From Aspidapion aeneum (taxonomy: Eukaryota > Arthropoda > Insecta > Coleoptera > Brentidae), in NCBI GenBank assembly GCA_963576565.1, contig OY755045.1, positions 8,471,977-8,535,976 of the forward strand: a stretch of DNA of 64,000 nucleotides, given 5' to 3'. Both the position numbers and the translations under genes were made by a program. Positions 1 through 11,207 of the stretch are shown here, piece after piece (within the stretch, counting starts at the first letter, position 1; the number at the start of each line of letters is the position of its first letter). The notes beneath the pieces were generated by a model. That model did no database searches and was not told the origin of the DNA. It was given only the letters and a program-made list of their open reading frames with translations.

Positions 1-486
1 CGGCCAGTAACTAGCGTGGTGGGCGACGCACGTGGACGAAAATGACTGGCCTCCGCGCTGTGTTGCCGTTTCTTCTGGTTCGTGGCTCGTTAGTTTACGA
101 AGGCTGCGTACTCGGACGACGTGGGTGATTCACTGTGCAAGTGCTTGACAATTACACTTGCTTAACTCGGCTTGGTTAAGCAGCGGGATTAAAGTAAAAA
201 GTTTACTGCCAGGGAGCAGCCTCACTCCCTGCAATGACCAAGAAGGCTTATGGTACAGTAAACTTAAGTAGTTATAATGAGAACAACTATCAAATGTTGA
301 ATCTGCTTTATTAAGATAAATCCTCTCTTTTTATATTCAAAAACTGTTATGGTTCGTGATAAATTATAAAATATAAAATTCCATATAATGTGTTGTTTTA
401 TAAACTAAATAATTTATATAATTTAAATAGGTCAACTTGAGAAGGTTAGTTTATGTTATTAAAACCTAATTTCTCAAGATCACCTG
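1..486. other. Intergenic DNA, no gene recognised
   Basis: I see no supported gene. The first 250 bases are less AT-rich than what follows; bases 250-486 are AT-rich and non-coding in every frame I read. Confidence 0.4.
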
Positions 487-1763
487 TGTAACAAAACGGG
501 ATTTGAATATAAATGGTATTTTTGCCATTTATAAGTTTTTAAAGATTTTTAATTAAATATTGTTTTGACATCAACAAGCATTAATTATATGCAAGACTGG
601 GTTAAGATTAAGTAAAATTTATGGCAACTCGGCGACTTGTTTTTAGGCATGTTTTCAGGTTCGCTGCTGTATTTTAATAAAAGTTGTATTCGGCTAATAT
701 GTCCTTTGAGCCACTAACATCAAAATAATTCTTATTTTGTAACTGGAAACAAATTTTAAACTATTTTCAATTAAAAAAAAAACACACTGTGTAAATTTAC
801 TTTCTAACGGGTTTTCAAGTCTGGCTTGCATTGCTATTTTGTCTCTTAGTGGAGCGCTTAAAGCACACACAGTCTATCTCTTTCTCGCCAAGGCGAAAGG
901 GAGTAGAATTCTAGCCCATCAACGCCAAGATATTTGTCCCTTCAAGCGCAGTGTCGCTTTAACTGAGACAGGAAACTTTATAAAGTCGTTAGGGAGTGGA
1001 CTCTTTAGTTTGCCTTTGCCTAGTACGGTACGCTTTCATTCACACTTCTTAAGGGGGGTTTTATTTCAACTGGGGAAATTTATCAATTATTTTAACATTG
1101 TATAAAACTGTTAACTTTAATATTCATAATTATTTTGGTCTTTTCTTTTAGAGTTTATTAATTTTAAAGCTTTTATTTATTACTGTTTCCAGTGTTTTGA
1201 AATAATGTTTTTATCTGTTTTATGGTTTATTTTAACAACAAAATACAAACCATTCGTTGCCCTAAAATCGGCATTTTTAATCAATAACATATCCCAAACT
1301 TAAATAGTAATATTAAGTGAATTAAACAGTTGATTGAATAGTTTCACTCATTCAATCAACGTTTAAGATGTTGATAAATATATATATTTACAACAAATAT
1401 ATAAAAGGTTTATAAAACCTAAAAGTTTAAGAAGTGTAAATATTCGAATACAAAAGTTTAATAGTAGTAAAAAGTCGATATTCAACTAATAAATATAAGA
1501 AGTGAAAGTGTGAAGCTACAAGAAGAAAATTGAAAAGGTATGTATGATTATCCTATTATACATTTGAGAAAAACGTTTATAGCATACTTTTCCTCCAAGA
1601 ACCGCCAAATTCCCTTTCGAGATCGTGTAAATTTAATAACATATAGTAACATTTAATCTTTTTATAATTTATATAAGTTGTAGCCTAAGTTGGTAGCTTA
1701 CAACATTTAAGCCTTGGTCACTTGAGGTGACAGTATCACTGTCACACACAGGCCCCTGTTACA
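487..1763 (-). repeat. Candidate long terminal repeat (about 1.28 kb)
   Basis: The segment starts TGTAACA and ends TGTTACA, the inverted TG...CA ends usual for LTRs, and is flanked on both sides by the 4-bp word CCTG, a plausible target duplication. Read on the minus strand, a palindrome (GTGACAGT/ACTGTCAC) lies near the LTR start and a TATA-rich stretch follows near 1660-1685. An env-like reading frame on the minus strand stops 97 bases upstream of this LTR in that orientation, which would fit a 3' LTR of the same provirus. However, a duplication on both sides fits a solo LTR better, and a 4-bp match can arise by chance. A short open frame at 839-1105 inside it shows no recognisable domain. 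Confidence 0.45.
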
Positions 1764-1860
1764 CCTGTGTTTAAATAATAACTAAAACTAATGATTATAA
1801 TAATTTAAATTTGGATTTACTTAAAATATTAAAAAAAGAAATCTGTTTATTTTACAATTA

Positions 1861-2094
1861 AACATTTTCCGGTCTCTCCAGAATGGATGATCGGAGGGAC
1901 CTCAGTTCAAATTCTTCTTGTGTTGTCCTTTGGTTTCGTCTTTTTTGATGGTATGTTGAAATTGTTCGAGTCATTTTCCAACCAGCTATAATAATGCTGA
2001 CGATAACCAGGGTGGTGATGCTGCTAATGGCTGAACAATGGTATTGGATCTTTCGCCATATTATGTTGTGAAGATTTTCTTTTAAGTTCTCTTC
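1861..2094 (-). pseudogene. Env-like C-terminal fragment (membrane anchor part), split by a LINE
   Basis: Minus-strand open frame ending at 1861. It contains one strongly hydrophobic segment of about 17 residues (around 1975-2025) followed by a basic, polar tail of roughly 40 residues. This is the layout of a class I fusion or envelope protein anchor with a cytoplasmic tail, as in insect gypsy-like retroviruses and baculovirus F proteins. The frame continues in 3543-3777; the two parts are separated by a LINE at 2095-3542 flanked by an 11-bp duplication. The N-terminal majority, including any furin site and fusion peptide, is absent, so this is a remnant. The family call rests on layout only. 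Confidence 0.4.
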
Positions 2095-3542
2095 AGGCTT
2101 AGGTATGTACCTAAACTGTGGAAAGTTGCAGAAGTTATCATGATTCCAAAACCGGGAAAACCACTCCATGACGTGTCATCTTACAGGCCAATATCTTTGC
2201 TGCCAATTATATCCAAGCTCTATGAAAAATTATTGCTCAAAAGAATAAAACCCATCATAGAAAGACAAGAAATTATTCCATCTCATCAATTTGGTTTTCG
2301 AGACAAGCATTCCACGATAGATCAAGTACACAGAATTACTAATATAATAGAAAAAGCACTAGAAGAGGGAAAAGTTTGTTCTGCAGTTTTTCTAGATGTA
2401 GCACAAGCATTTGACAAAGTGTGGCATGAAGGCCTTAATTTTAAACTAAAAAGGTTTCTGCCAAAACAATATTCGGATATTTTGGAATCATACATATCTG
2501 ATAGACATTTTAGAGTAAAACAGGAAGACTCATACTCAAATTTAAGAGAAATTCAAGGAGGCGTGCCCCAGGGTAGCGTACTAGGCCCTTATCTATACTT
2601 ATTATTCACTTGTGATATCCCAAAGCCAGAAAATTGTCACTTAGCAACATTTGCCGATGATACTGGTTTATTGACGGTAGAAAAATCTATTGAAAAATGC
2701 ATAGAAAAACTTCAGGATGCAGTCACCCAAATTCACAGTTGGACCACAAAGTGGCGAATAAAATTAAATGAAACCAAATCAATTCATGTTGATTTTACAA
2801 ACAAAAATATAAATCACATACAAATAACAATTAACAACATTCCAGTACCTTATTCGAATCAGGCAAAATATCTAGGTATGACACTTGATGCCAAATTGCG
2901 CTGGAAAGCACATGTTAAGAAAAAAAAAGAAGAACTTGAGATAAGGTATAGAAAAATGAACTGGCTAATTGGAAGGAAGTCCAATTTAACAATTCATAAT
3001 AAGTTACTGCTTTATAGACAAATACTGAAACCAGTATGGACATATGGTATTCAACTATGGGGTTGTGCTAAAGAGAGTAACATTCTAGTTGTACAGAGAT
3101 TTCAAAATAAAGTATTAAGAAACATTGTGAATGCACCTTGGTACGTTCGAAATAGTGACCTTCATCGAGATCTAAAAATCGAAACTGTAGCAGAGACTAT
3201 AAAAAAGTACGCAAAAAGCCATGAAGATAGACTCCATCGGCATGTGAATGTGGAAGCAATTCAGCTTCTAGACAATACTATGCTAGTTCGACGACTAAAA
3301 AGAGTGAAGCCGTTTGAGGTAGTAAACTAAGTGAATTACACATAAAACAAAATAATGCTATAAACACAACACAATTGTGAGTTACAGACTAAACAAAGCG
3401 GGGAGAACTGTTGAGTGAACCCTAAGTTTAAATCTGACTTTTCTAGTAAATTAAGTTAAAACAAAATTGCTAATTAGTCTTACTGACTAGATTGTAATAA
3501 AAAAAACACAGTGTGTTTGACAAATAAAAAAAATAAAAAAAA
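2095..3542 (+). mobile_element. 5'-truncated jockey-like LINE insertion with 11-bp target duplication
   Basis: The insertion is bounded by AAGTTCTCTTC at 2084-2094 and again at 3543-3553. It ends in an A-rich tail (about 3524-3542). It carries the reverse transcriptase frame described separately plus about 210 bases of 3' UTR. The endonuclease domain and ORF1 are missing, typical of 5' truncation during target-primed reverse transcription. A second, shorter copy of its 3' end lies at 37180-37626. Confidence 0.9.
2101..3330 (+). pseudogene. Reverse transcriptase, jockey clade (ORF2 C-terminal half)
   Basis: An open frame of about 400 residues with RT blocks in order: the PKPGKP...YRPISLLPI block near the start, FLDVAQAFDKVWHEGL (palm, first catalytic Asp), GVPQGSVLGPYL, then the FADDTGLL catalytic box near residue 170. 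A jockey-type C-terminal region follows, with WTYGIQLWG and a Trp-rich stretch, ending in VNAPWYVRNSDLHRDL and a conserved tail. The frame is open through 2101-3330, with a stop just upstream, so the N-terminal endonuclease is lost at the insertion's 5' end. The RT core looks intact, so this copy is young but incapable of its own full cycle. Start 2140 is only the first ATG; the natural protein began much further upstream. Confidence 0.92.
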
Positions 3543-3777
3543 AAGTTCTCTTCGTCCTGAATTATCTTTCCAAAGCCTTCTGTCAAGCGAAAAACAGACT
3601 CTGTGGGTATGTTTTCTCGGGCTTCTATGTCGAACGTGCTGTTAAGTACTATTGGGACTGTCTTGGAGTAGCTACCTAAGACCGTAATTGTACTAGTTGT
3701 TATAGGTGTTAAGATGTTTTGCTTCGTCTCTATTATACACTCTTGTGATATTTGAATTATCCCTGTTGTATTTAGTG
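3543..3777 (-). pseudogene. Env-like ectodomain fragment (other half)
   Basis: Minus-strand open frame whose end at 3543 joins in phase with the frame at 2094 once the LINE and one copy of its duplication are removed. It holds a GII...C pattern and a hydrophilic stretch preceding the anchor segment. At about 3777 the upstream frame changes to a mariner-like HTH region, so the env N-terminus is gone. The similarity to errantivirus Env or baculovirus F C-terminal ectodomains is by pattern only. Confidence 0.35.
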
Positions 3778-3779
3778 CA

Positions 3780-4009
3780 ACACTCACGTTGTCGACACGC
3801 TCACGGCCGTCGTTAATTTCTTTGCACCAAGTTTTTACAGGTACCCACGAAAGCGTCTTATTTCCGAACTGTGCTTGCAATCTGCATCGAATTTCAGCAG
3901 GTTTCACGTTTTCGCGTGTAAGAAATTTAATGATTATGATTATTCTTTGCGCAACACTGCTGTGTACCTTCTTCTCGCTCATTGCGATTGCTCCTGGCCA
4001 AATGAGCAT
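3780..4009 (-). pseudogene. Mariner transposase N-terminal fragment (HTH)
   Basis: A minus-strand frame of about 75 residues matching the first helix-turn-helix of mariner/Mos1-type transposases: QRI...KFLTREN, then KPAEIRCRLQAQFG, then VKTWCKEINDGRERVDN. In a full transposase this DNA-binding part recognises the element's inverted repeats and is followed by the DD34D catalytic domain. Here the catalytic domain is absent, and at about 3777 the frame runs into unrelated env-like sequence. The usual SR before the V..W helix appears as SW, so even the HTH is altered. Non-functional remnant. Confidence 0.7.
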
Positions 4010-4177
4010 CGCGGCACTAGCCGTCTACATGCTGCTGAATATCCCTACTCCAAAATTATAACGGCCACGTTCATCTTGAATGATTTTTCCGTTTTATGTT
4101 GATACTCGTCTTAGTCTTTTGTTTTTGATTAGTCTTTCTCCTTTGATTAGTCTTAGCTGTCTTAAACAAAATCGGCT

Positions 4178-4671
4178 GTTCATACTCGTCTTTTGTTTTT
4201 GATTAGTCTTAGTAATAACTCATTGAAAAAAAAAATCAATTTCAATAAAAAGGCCCTCTTCAAAAGTTATTTTCTACACAAAACAATCTTATTTAACCTA
4301 ATCTGTGCACGAAACACAGACATGAAAGAACAAAGGCAAAAAAGAAAAAAAAGCAAATAAAATTTTGAGGTTAAGTTGAGATTTTCTGTTAAAAACATGA
4401 TTAATGGCGGTAAATTCAAAATTTCGACCGCTCGTTTGCGCTCTTCGGACGACCTGTAAAACAAAATAACAAACATCAGCTGATGTCTGGCACTCGTCTT
4501 AGTCGTTGTCCTAAGGATTGAAAGTTGGCAACTCTTAAGACAAAGACTAATCAAAAGCAAAAGCAAAAGCATTGTATGAACACTCCCATAAGAGACAGTG
4601 GTTTTAACTTTCATATGACAAGACATATGACTAAACCAAGACAAAAGACTAGACAAAAGACGAGTATGAAC
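4178..4671. mobile_element. TIR element of about 494 bp (MITE-like)
   Basis: The ends are inverted copies of GTTCATACTCGTCTTTTGT. Sub-terminal copies of GTCTTAGTC and GATTAGTC-like words occur inside and just outside the left end (4100-4165). No transposase is encoded; the minus-strand open frame 4267-4656 looks incidental. I could not fix a target duplication, so the superfamily is unassigned. Confidence 0.6.
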
Positions 4672-4679
4672 GATCCATA

Positions 4680-5479
4680 AGTTTAAAAGGCTTGTTTATA
4701 TTTGATGCTCGCTCGTATATTAAGCACATGCACAAATTCCGATTATACGGAAGTACGTCGAAAATGTCGATATTAGTGACGTTCCATCAGGCCGTTCGAC
4801 AGTAGGCCGACGTTGTACTGTTATCGGACAGTCAGTTTTCCGTTTCATCAGGCCACTTAAAGTGGCTTCGGACTACTCTGAAATACAAGAATTGAAGACA
4901 GGCGCATTAGAAATGATTGCTCTCTCTCTTTTCTCTGTCTGTGTTTATCATATCTTGCACTGGAAAAATTGTATGTAAAACACACACATTTCTGAGATGA
5001 AAATATACCATAAAATTACATTAAATTTACATTTGCCTGAGAAAATTAAAAAAAGAGTGAATAACACAAAAAATTAAAATTTTTGTCAAAATAAATTGAG
5101 TAACACGTGACCAAATGCCGGGAAAGCTACGTAAATATACAAATATTTTTTAAATTTCCTAAAAAAAATTGTGCAACATGTGCAGCATCTGTTGATTTTT
5201 TTGCAAGAGCCTCTTAATTTTTATTACTACGGGACTGCGAAATGTTATAAGTATACCACATGGAAAAAAGCTGTACTGACCGTAGGGTAGCCTGCTTAGA
5301 AAAAGAAAAACTACTGTTTAGCAGGTGATTGGATAGGAATAGAAACATAAGGTTTACCCTGATCGCAGCAAATCCCGGTGACCTGTGAACTAAAAGTTAA
5401 AAGAAGAGGGGTAACACCGGATTCGAAATTTTACACCAGATTTGGCGGAACAACAAACGACTTCGCTTTAAGGCATCGA
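4680..5479. other. Intergenic DNA, no gene recognised
   Basis: AT-rich sequence with several purine runs. No open frame, TIR pair or tandem repeat that I can support. Confidence 0.4.
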
Positions 5480-5487
5480 CATTAAGG

Positions 5488-5701
5488 CAGCGGCATAGCG
5501 TGCCTGAAGGGGCGGGGGGGGGGGCCGACAGCTACAAAGGGCGCGACAAAAAAAAACAAAAAGGTCATCATGTCTTTTCTTTTCTTTGCCGCCCTCTCAA
5601 TTTGCCTGCTACTTAATAACGGGGCGCTTCGGGCACCCATGGGGCGCCAGTACACTCGGGGCGGGGGGGGGGCGACAACCCCCCGCCACGCTACGCCACT
5701 G
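5488..5701. mobile_element. hAT-type MITE with perfect 8-bp target duplication
   Basis: The ends read CAGCGGCATAGCG and, inverted, CAGTGGCGTAGCG. Both sides are flanked by CATTAAGG (5480-5487 and 5702-5709), an 8-bp duplication typical of hAT transposition. The interior has long G runs and C runs. An internal segment (GACAGCTACAAAG, GGTCATCATGTCTTTT) is shared with the MITE at 34118-34393. Confidence 0.8.
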
Positions 5702-5912
5702 CATTAAGGTCATTAACTATATACATAAACCTACCAAAGTACAAGCTAAAAAATGTAATTTTACTAACTTCTTAGAAGTATCACGATCTCTATTTCCTAA
5801 AAATGAACAAAATCATAAAAACTTTGTAAATATTAAGGCTTTCTATAATATGTAGGTAATTTCACAAATATTTTGTAAAAATCAATTAACAAAATACAAA
5901 AAAATAAATATA

Positions 5913-6760
5913 CAGTGTGTCCACGTAAGTTGGCGGCATATGGGAAACTTTTTTATTATTAGCTTTACGAAAAAAAGTTATTCTTTATAAAAAGTTCTGC
6001 ATGGTCCAAAACCTAAAATGCAACCATCAGATGATAAATTTTTTCAGTCATATTACGAGGTTTGTCAAAAAATGTGATTTTTGCTCTAGAGTAAAGTACC
6101 TTTCTTTTTGACAATATCGAAAATTGTTTTAAAGAAAAGATGTTTAAAATTAAAAATAGCTTTCAAATATTTAACATTGTTTATTTACATTAAAAAAATA
6201 TTTTTTCTACATTTTCTCTGCGATTATGTTGGAAATTTAGGTTTGCACATTAATGCATTGCATTTATTAATTATAAATTTGATAAGTGTTTATACCGTGG
6301 CACTTTTTGAAATACGATTGTTGACGTTTCTTCGAATTTTCGATATTTAGACAGTTCGCAAAGCCTACTTTAATTATCAGTTTTAAAAAATGCCAGTGCA
6401 TCCTAGATTAATTATGCATTAATGTGCAAACTTAAATTTCCAACGTAGAACGTATCCAAAATGTAGAAAAAAATATTTTTTTAATGTAAATAAATAATGT
6501 TGAATATTTGAAAGCTATTTTTAATTCCAAACATCTTTTCTTTATAACAATTTTCGATATTGTCAAAAAGAAAGGTACTTTACTCTAGAGCAAAAATCAC
6601 ATTTTTTGACAAACCTCGTAATATGACTGAAAAAATTTAACATCTGATGGTTGCATTTTAGGTTTTGGACCATGCAGAACTTTTTATGAAGAATAACTTT
6701 TTTTCGTAAAGCTAATAATAAAAAAGTTTCCCATGTGCCGCCAACTTACGTGGACACACA
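5913..6760. mobile_element. Foldback element (848 bp), probably Tc1/mariner-type MITE
   Basis: Two arms of about 350 bp are near-complete inverted copies, starting GTGTGTCCACGTAAGTTGG at both ends and meeting at a loop near 6270-6395. TA lies on both sides, as expected for a Tc1/mariner target. A related element with diverged ends lies at 26482-28310. Open frames inside it are by-products of the palindrome. Confidence 0.85.
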
Positions 6761-6761
6761 T

Positions 6762-7150
6762 AAATTTCACATAAAATTTGTGATATTAGAAAAAATTAAT
6801 ATATTTTCACAAGTTTCGCCCAAAAATATGTGCTAATGTAAGTTCGTTTTCATTTTTGAATATCAATTAAATTAATGTAATTTTATCTGCATTTTAAAAA
6901 ACTAAAATTAAAAATGTATTATGGTAATCCTATGTAATTGTGTAATCCTTTCTGTGTGCAACTTTAGTTTCGTGCTCTCGAATTCATACGTTTCCTTCGA
7001 TCTATGATTATGCCAGATTACGAAACCTACCCTCTCTTTTAGTCACGTGACTGAATTTAACTCTCTTGTATATCGATCACTACAACAACAGCATTAGTTT
7101 TTTGGACAGTTAGTACGTCGTTCCATCAAACAAAAACCGTTTTAAAACAG
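6762..7150. other. Intergenic DNA
   Basis: AT-rich, with no gene or repeat structure that I can support. Confidence 0.4.
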
Positions 7151-7159
7151 TCCTCGTAC

Positions 7160-7450
7160 TGCAATGCGCGCGCATTGGGATTTTGGGATGATGGAACACG
7201 GCTATTGAAAAGTACTTTTACTTCCCCTTTTGGAAACTATGTAACCAAAACAAAACCAGAAGATCCCTCAAACAATAAGGAATTCATCTACCAAATTCCC
7301 TGTGAGTGTATCCAATGGTCTGAAGCTAAAATTTTGCATAAGGAGTCGCATTGTCGCACTTTAAAAAGGTTAGAGATACTTACTAACCAAAACGTCGTAT
7401 TTAAAATAATTAAAGACAATGGAAGTCCAAAACTTTGTTTCTACTGAAAT
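7160..7450 (+). pseudogene. Penelope-like element, deletion derivative of the GIY-YIG endonuclease end
   Basis: The open frame contains EFIYQIPCEC, which resembles the start of the GIY-YIG endonuclease of Penelope-like retroelements, followed directly by QWSEAKILHKES and a C-terminal tail RLEILTNQNVVFKI. The same C-terminal pieces occur at 62400-62720, where they are further apart. Relative to that copy this frame has lost internal segments, joining blocks that are normally separate. Non-functional remnant. Confidence 0.65.
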
Positions 7451-7610
7451 TTTAGTTAGTGACTTGCTCACAAGATGACATGACTAACTCTATATGACAT
7501 TTAGGAATAATGCACACATAAATGAAGTTGTACTTTGTTGGATGGATAAAGCTCTACGGGAAAGTACCCTAATGAAACATTTTGTTTTCCGATGTTTCGT
7601 TGGTTTAGTT

Positions 7611-9655
7611 GTTAAAAAATTGCAAAATAAAAACTAAAAGAGGTTTAACCGAAATTACAACTCAGAAAATAATACTGACAGCCCTTTATGATTTATGCTA
7701 TATCTTAACTCTCCACTCCCCGTAGTAGTCCGGGAGAGTTGGCCAAAAAATGTAAAAAAATTGCAAAATAAAAACTAAAAGAGGTTTCACCGAAATTACA
7801 AATCAGAAACATAATACTAACTGCCCTTCATGATTTATGCTATATCTTAATTCTCCACTCCCCGTAGTAGTCCGGGAGAGTAGGCCGAAAAATGTAAAAA
7901 AATTGCAAAATAAAAACTAAAAGAAGTTTCACCGAAAATATAAATCAGAAAAATAATACTGACTGCCCTTTATGGTTTATGCTTTATCTTAACTCTCCAC
8001 TCCCCGTAGTAGTCCGGGAGAGTTGGCCGAAAAATGTAAAAAAATTGCAAAATAAAAATTAAAGAGGTTTCACCGAAATTACAACTCAGAAAAATAATAC
8101 TGACTGCCCTTTATGGTTTATGCTATATCTTAACTCTCCACTCCCCGTAGTAGTCCGGGAGAGTTGGCCGAAAAATGTAAAAAAATTGCAAAATAAAAAC
8201 TAAAAGAGGTTTCACCGAAACTACAACTCAGAAAAATAATACTGACTGCCCTTTATGGTTTATGCGATATCTTAACTCTCCACTCCCCGTAGTAGTCCGG
8301 GAGAGTTCACCGAATAATGTAAAAAAATTGCAAAATAAAAACTAAAAGAGGTTTCACCGAAAATACAAATCAGGAAAATAATACTGACTGCCCTTTATGG
8401 CTTATGCTATATCCTAACTCTCCACTTCCCGTAGTAGTCCGGGAGAGTTGGCCGAAATATGTAAAAAAATTGCAAAATAAAAACTAAAAGAGGTTTCACC
8501 GAAAATATAAATCAGAAAAATAATACTGACTGCCCTTTATGGTTTATGCTTTATCTTAACTCTCCACTCCCCGTAGTAGTCCGGGAGAGTTGGCCGAAAA
8601 ATGTAAAAAAATTGCAAAATAAAAATTAAAGAGGTTTCACCGAAATTACAACTCAGAAAAATAATACTGACTGCCCTTTATGGTTTATGCTATATCTTAA
8701 CTCTCCACTCCCCGTAGTAGTCCGAGAGAGTTGGCCGAAAAAAGTAAAAAACTTGCAAAATAAAAACTAAAAGAGGTTTCACCAAAATTACAACTCAAAA
8801 AAAAATACTGACTGCCCTTTATGGTTTATGCTATATCTTAACTCTCCACTCCCCGTAGTAGTCCGGGAGAGTTGGCCGAAAAATGTAAAAAAAATGCAAA
8901 ATAAAAACTAAAAGATGTGTCACCGAAAATACAAATCAGAAAAATAATACTGACTGCCCTTTATGGTTTATGCTATATCTTAACTCTCCACTCCCCGTAG
9001 TAGTCCAGGAGAGTTGGCCGAAAAATGTAAAAAAATTGCAAAATAAAAACTAAAAGAGGTTTCACCGAAATTACAACTCAGAAAAATAATACTGACTGCC
9101 CTTTATGGTTTATGCTATATCTTAACTCTCCACTCCCCGTAGTAGTCCGGGAGAGTTGGCCGAAAAATGTAAAAAAATTGCAAAATAAAAACTAAAAGAG
9201 GTTTCACCGAAACTACAACTCAGGAAAATAATACTGACTGCCCTTTATGGTTTATGCGATATCTTAACTCTCCACTCCCCGTAGTAGTCCGGGAGAGTTG
9301 GCCGAACAATGTAAAAAAATTGCAAAATAAAAACTAAAAGAGGTTTCACCGAAAATACAAATCAGGAAAATAATACTGACTGCCCTTTATGGCTTATGCT
9401 ATATCCTAACTCTCCACTTCCCGTAGTAGTCCGGGAGAGTTGGCCGAAATATGTAAAAAAATTGCAAAATAAAAACTAAAAGAGGTTTCACCGAAATTAC
9501 AATTTGGAAAAATAATACTGACTGCCCTTTATGGTTTATGCTATATCTTAACTCTCCACTCCCCGTAGTAGTCCGGGAGAGTTGGCCGAAAAATGTAAAA
9601 AAATTGCAAAATAAAGACTAAAAGAGGTTTTACCGAAAATACAATTCAGAAAACT
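7611..9655. repeat. Satellite-like tandem array, about 14.4 units of about 142 bp
   Basis: Units repeat every 141-142 bp (for example GGCC landmarks at 7741, 7883, 8025, 8166). Each unit contains TTGCAAAATAAAAACTAAAA, GGTTTCACCGAAA, ACTGACTGCCCTTTATGG and a hairpin of AACTCTCC with GGAGAGTT around CCCCGTAGTAGTCC. Divergence between units is low. Some variant units recur at larger spacings, showing block duplications. No unit is coding. Confidence 0.97.
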
Positions 9656-11207
9656 TTTTTTTTAGTTAAATTTTAGTTTAAAAGGCTTGGGAAATTGGAA
9701 AAATTATCAAGTTTCAGCGAATATGATATATTTTTATAAATAACAGGGACATATCTACTGAAAACAAAAATCATTATGCCAAAGAATTCTTTAAATAATT
9801 TAAAAATAAAAAAATTGTATTAACACATGGCCTCAACCCGCTTGTTTTCGAGATACACGGTGTTAAAGTTTAATTTTTCTTATCGTTTTTTGTTAATAGC
9901 TTGTGCTTTTTTGAGATAATAAATACTAAACTAACAAACATACCAAAATCTAGTAAAAATTTACAGAGTAATACTTTTTCAGGGGTCATGTGGCCTTTTC
10001 CCCAGATTTTTATGTATACTACGTATGCTATAACTATATTAGTGTAAGCTATTTTAAAAAATGTTGTCGCGCGCCGTTGTCTGTCTGTAACGACTAACGC
10101 ACACATCTAAAAAACTATTTTCTAAATTTTAATGAAATTTGGTAGGTTGGTTGGGTTTTGCTCTAGATCGTCCAATTTAAAAATGAATAAAATCCACAAA
10201 TGTTAAATGGGACCCTGTAGAGCCAAAACCCAACGTAACTACCAAATTTTCTTAAAATTGCGCAAGTAGTTTTTGAGTTATGTGCGTTGGTCGTTACAGA
10301 AGACAGACATACAGATTAGAATTTTGAATTACTTTTCTTTCGAGAGCAAGCATTATTCGAGCTATATGTTAATTTAGAAAACAATGTTTTTCAAAAAAGT
10401 CGCTTTTTGGAAAAAAATTAGTTTAACATAATTGTTTTTAAGAACTTTCTTGTCGTTTTTTTACTTATTTTTCTTTGTTTTTCGAAAACCGATCTTTGAG
10501 AAAATATTTTGGAAAAAAATTTTCGTCTATGGGGAAAATATAGAAAAACAAAAAGCTCTTTACTTTTTTATTAGGAAAATTTTTCTTATACCTAGAACAA
10601 GCTCTAAATATTTATAAAATACAACAAATCTTACAAATTAGTATAAAAAAGTTTACATCAATTCTTCATTTTCAAAAACCAAGGTAATTTCTTTATGGAT
10701 AAAAAACTAATATTTTTTTTAATACAAAAATTAAAAATGAGCAAAAAAATTTAAAATTATTAAAAGTCATATCTTATTCTCCATTTTTTCAATTCAAATG
10801 TAACTTAAGGACTAAAAATTTTGAAATAAAGAATTTATTTTTAAATAAAGATATTTGTTTGCGTTTATGCCTGTTGTTTTGGAGCGATGCAGCTTTTAAC
10901 GGTAATAAAAAAAATCAACTTTTGAGTAATAAAAAGTTAATTTTTTCCGGCATAGAGTTTTAACTTCTTTTGAAGCTATTTAAAAATTTTTGGATGGTAG
11001 ATTCCTAAAGTCTGTAACGCAAAAATTCAAGATATTGGAATGGACAATGAACCTTCTCCCCTTTTGTAACCCATATTCAATAAGAAACACATTAAACAAA
11101 CATATTAAGTGTAACGCAAAGCTTTTCAAAAGCTGCTTTTTAACAACTGATTGTACGGCTTTTTGAAACCAGAAGTTTGCTCATCACTAGATCTGAAATT
11201 TATGAAA
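9656..11207. other. Intergenic DNA with a degenerate foldback repeat at about 10010-10330
   Basis: Mostly AT-rich, non-coding DNA. About 10010-10210 is a diverged relative of the palindrome-ended element at 24761 (GTCTGTCTGTAACGACTAAC, then a 'lower-case' match to GATTTTAATGAAATTTGG-type sequence). About 10215-10330 carries the same motif inverted, giving a foldback layout. The small open frame at 9870-10106 lies in this repeat and is not credited. Confidence 0.5.

Noticed and set aside
839..1105. 88-codon frame as a gene
   Set aside because: It lies inside the candidate LTR and shows no domain, signal peptide or splice context.
7611..9655. CRISPR-like array
   Set aside because: Units are contiguous and homologous along their whole length with no unique spacers, and the genome is eukaryotic.
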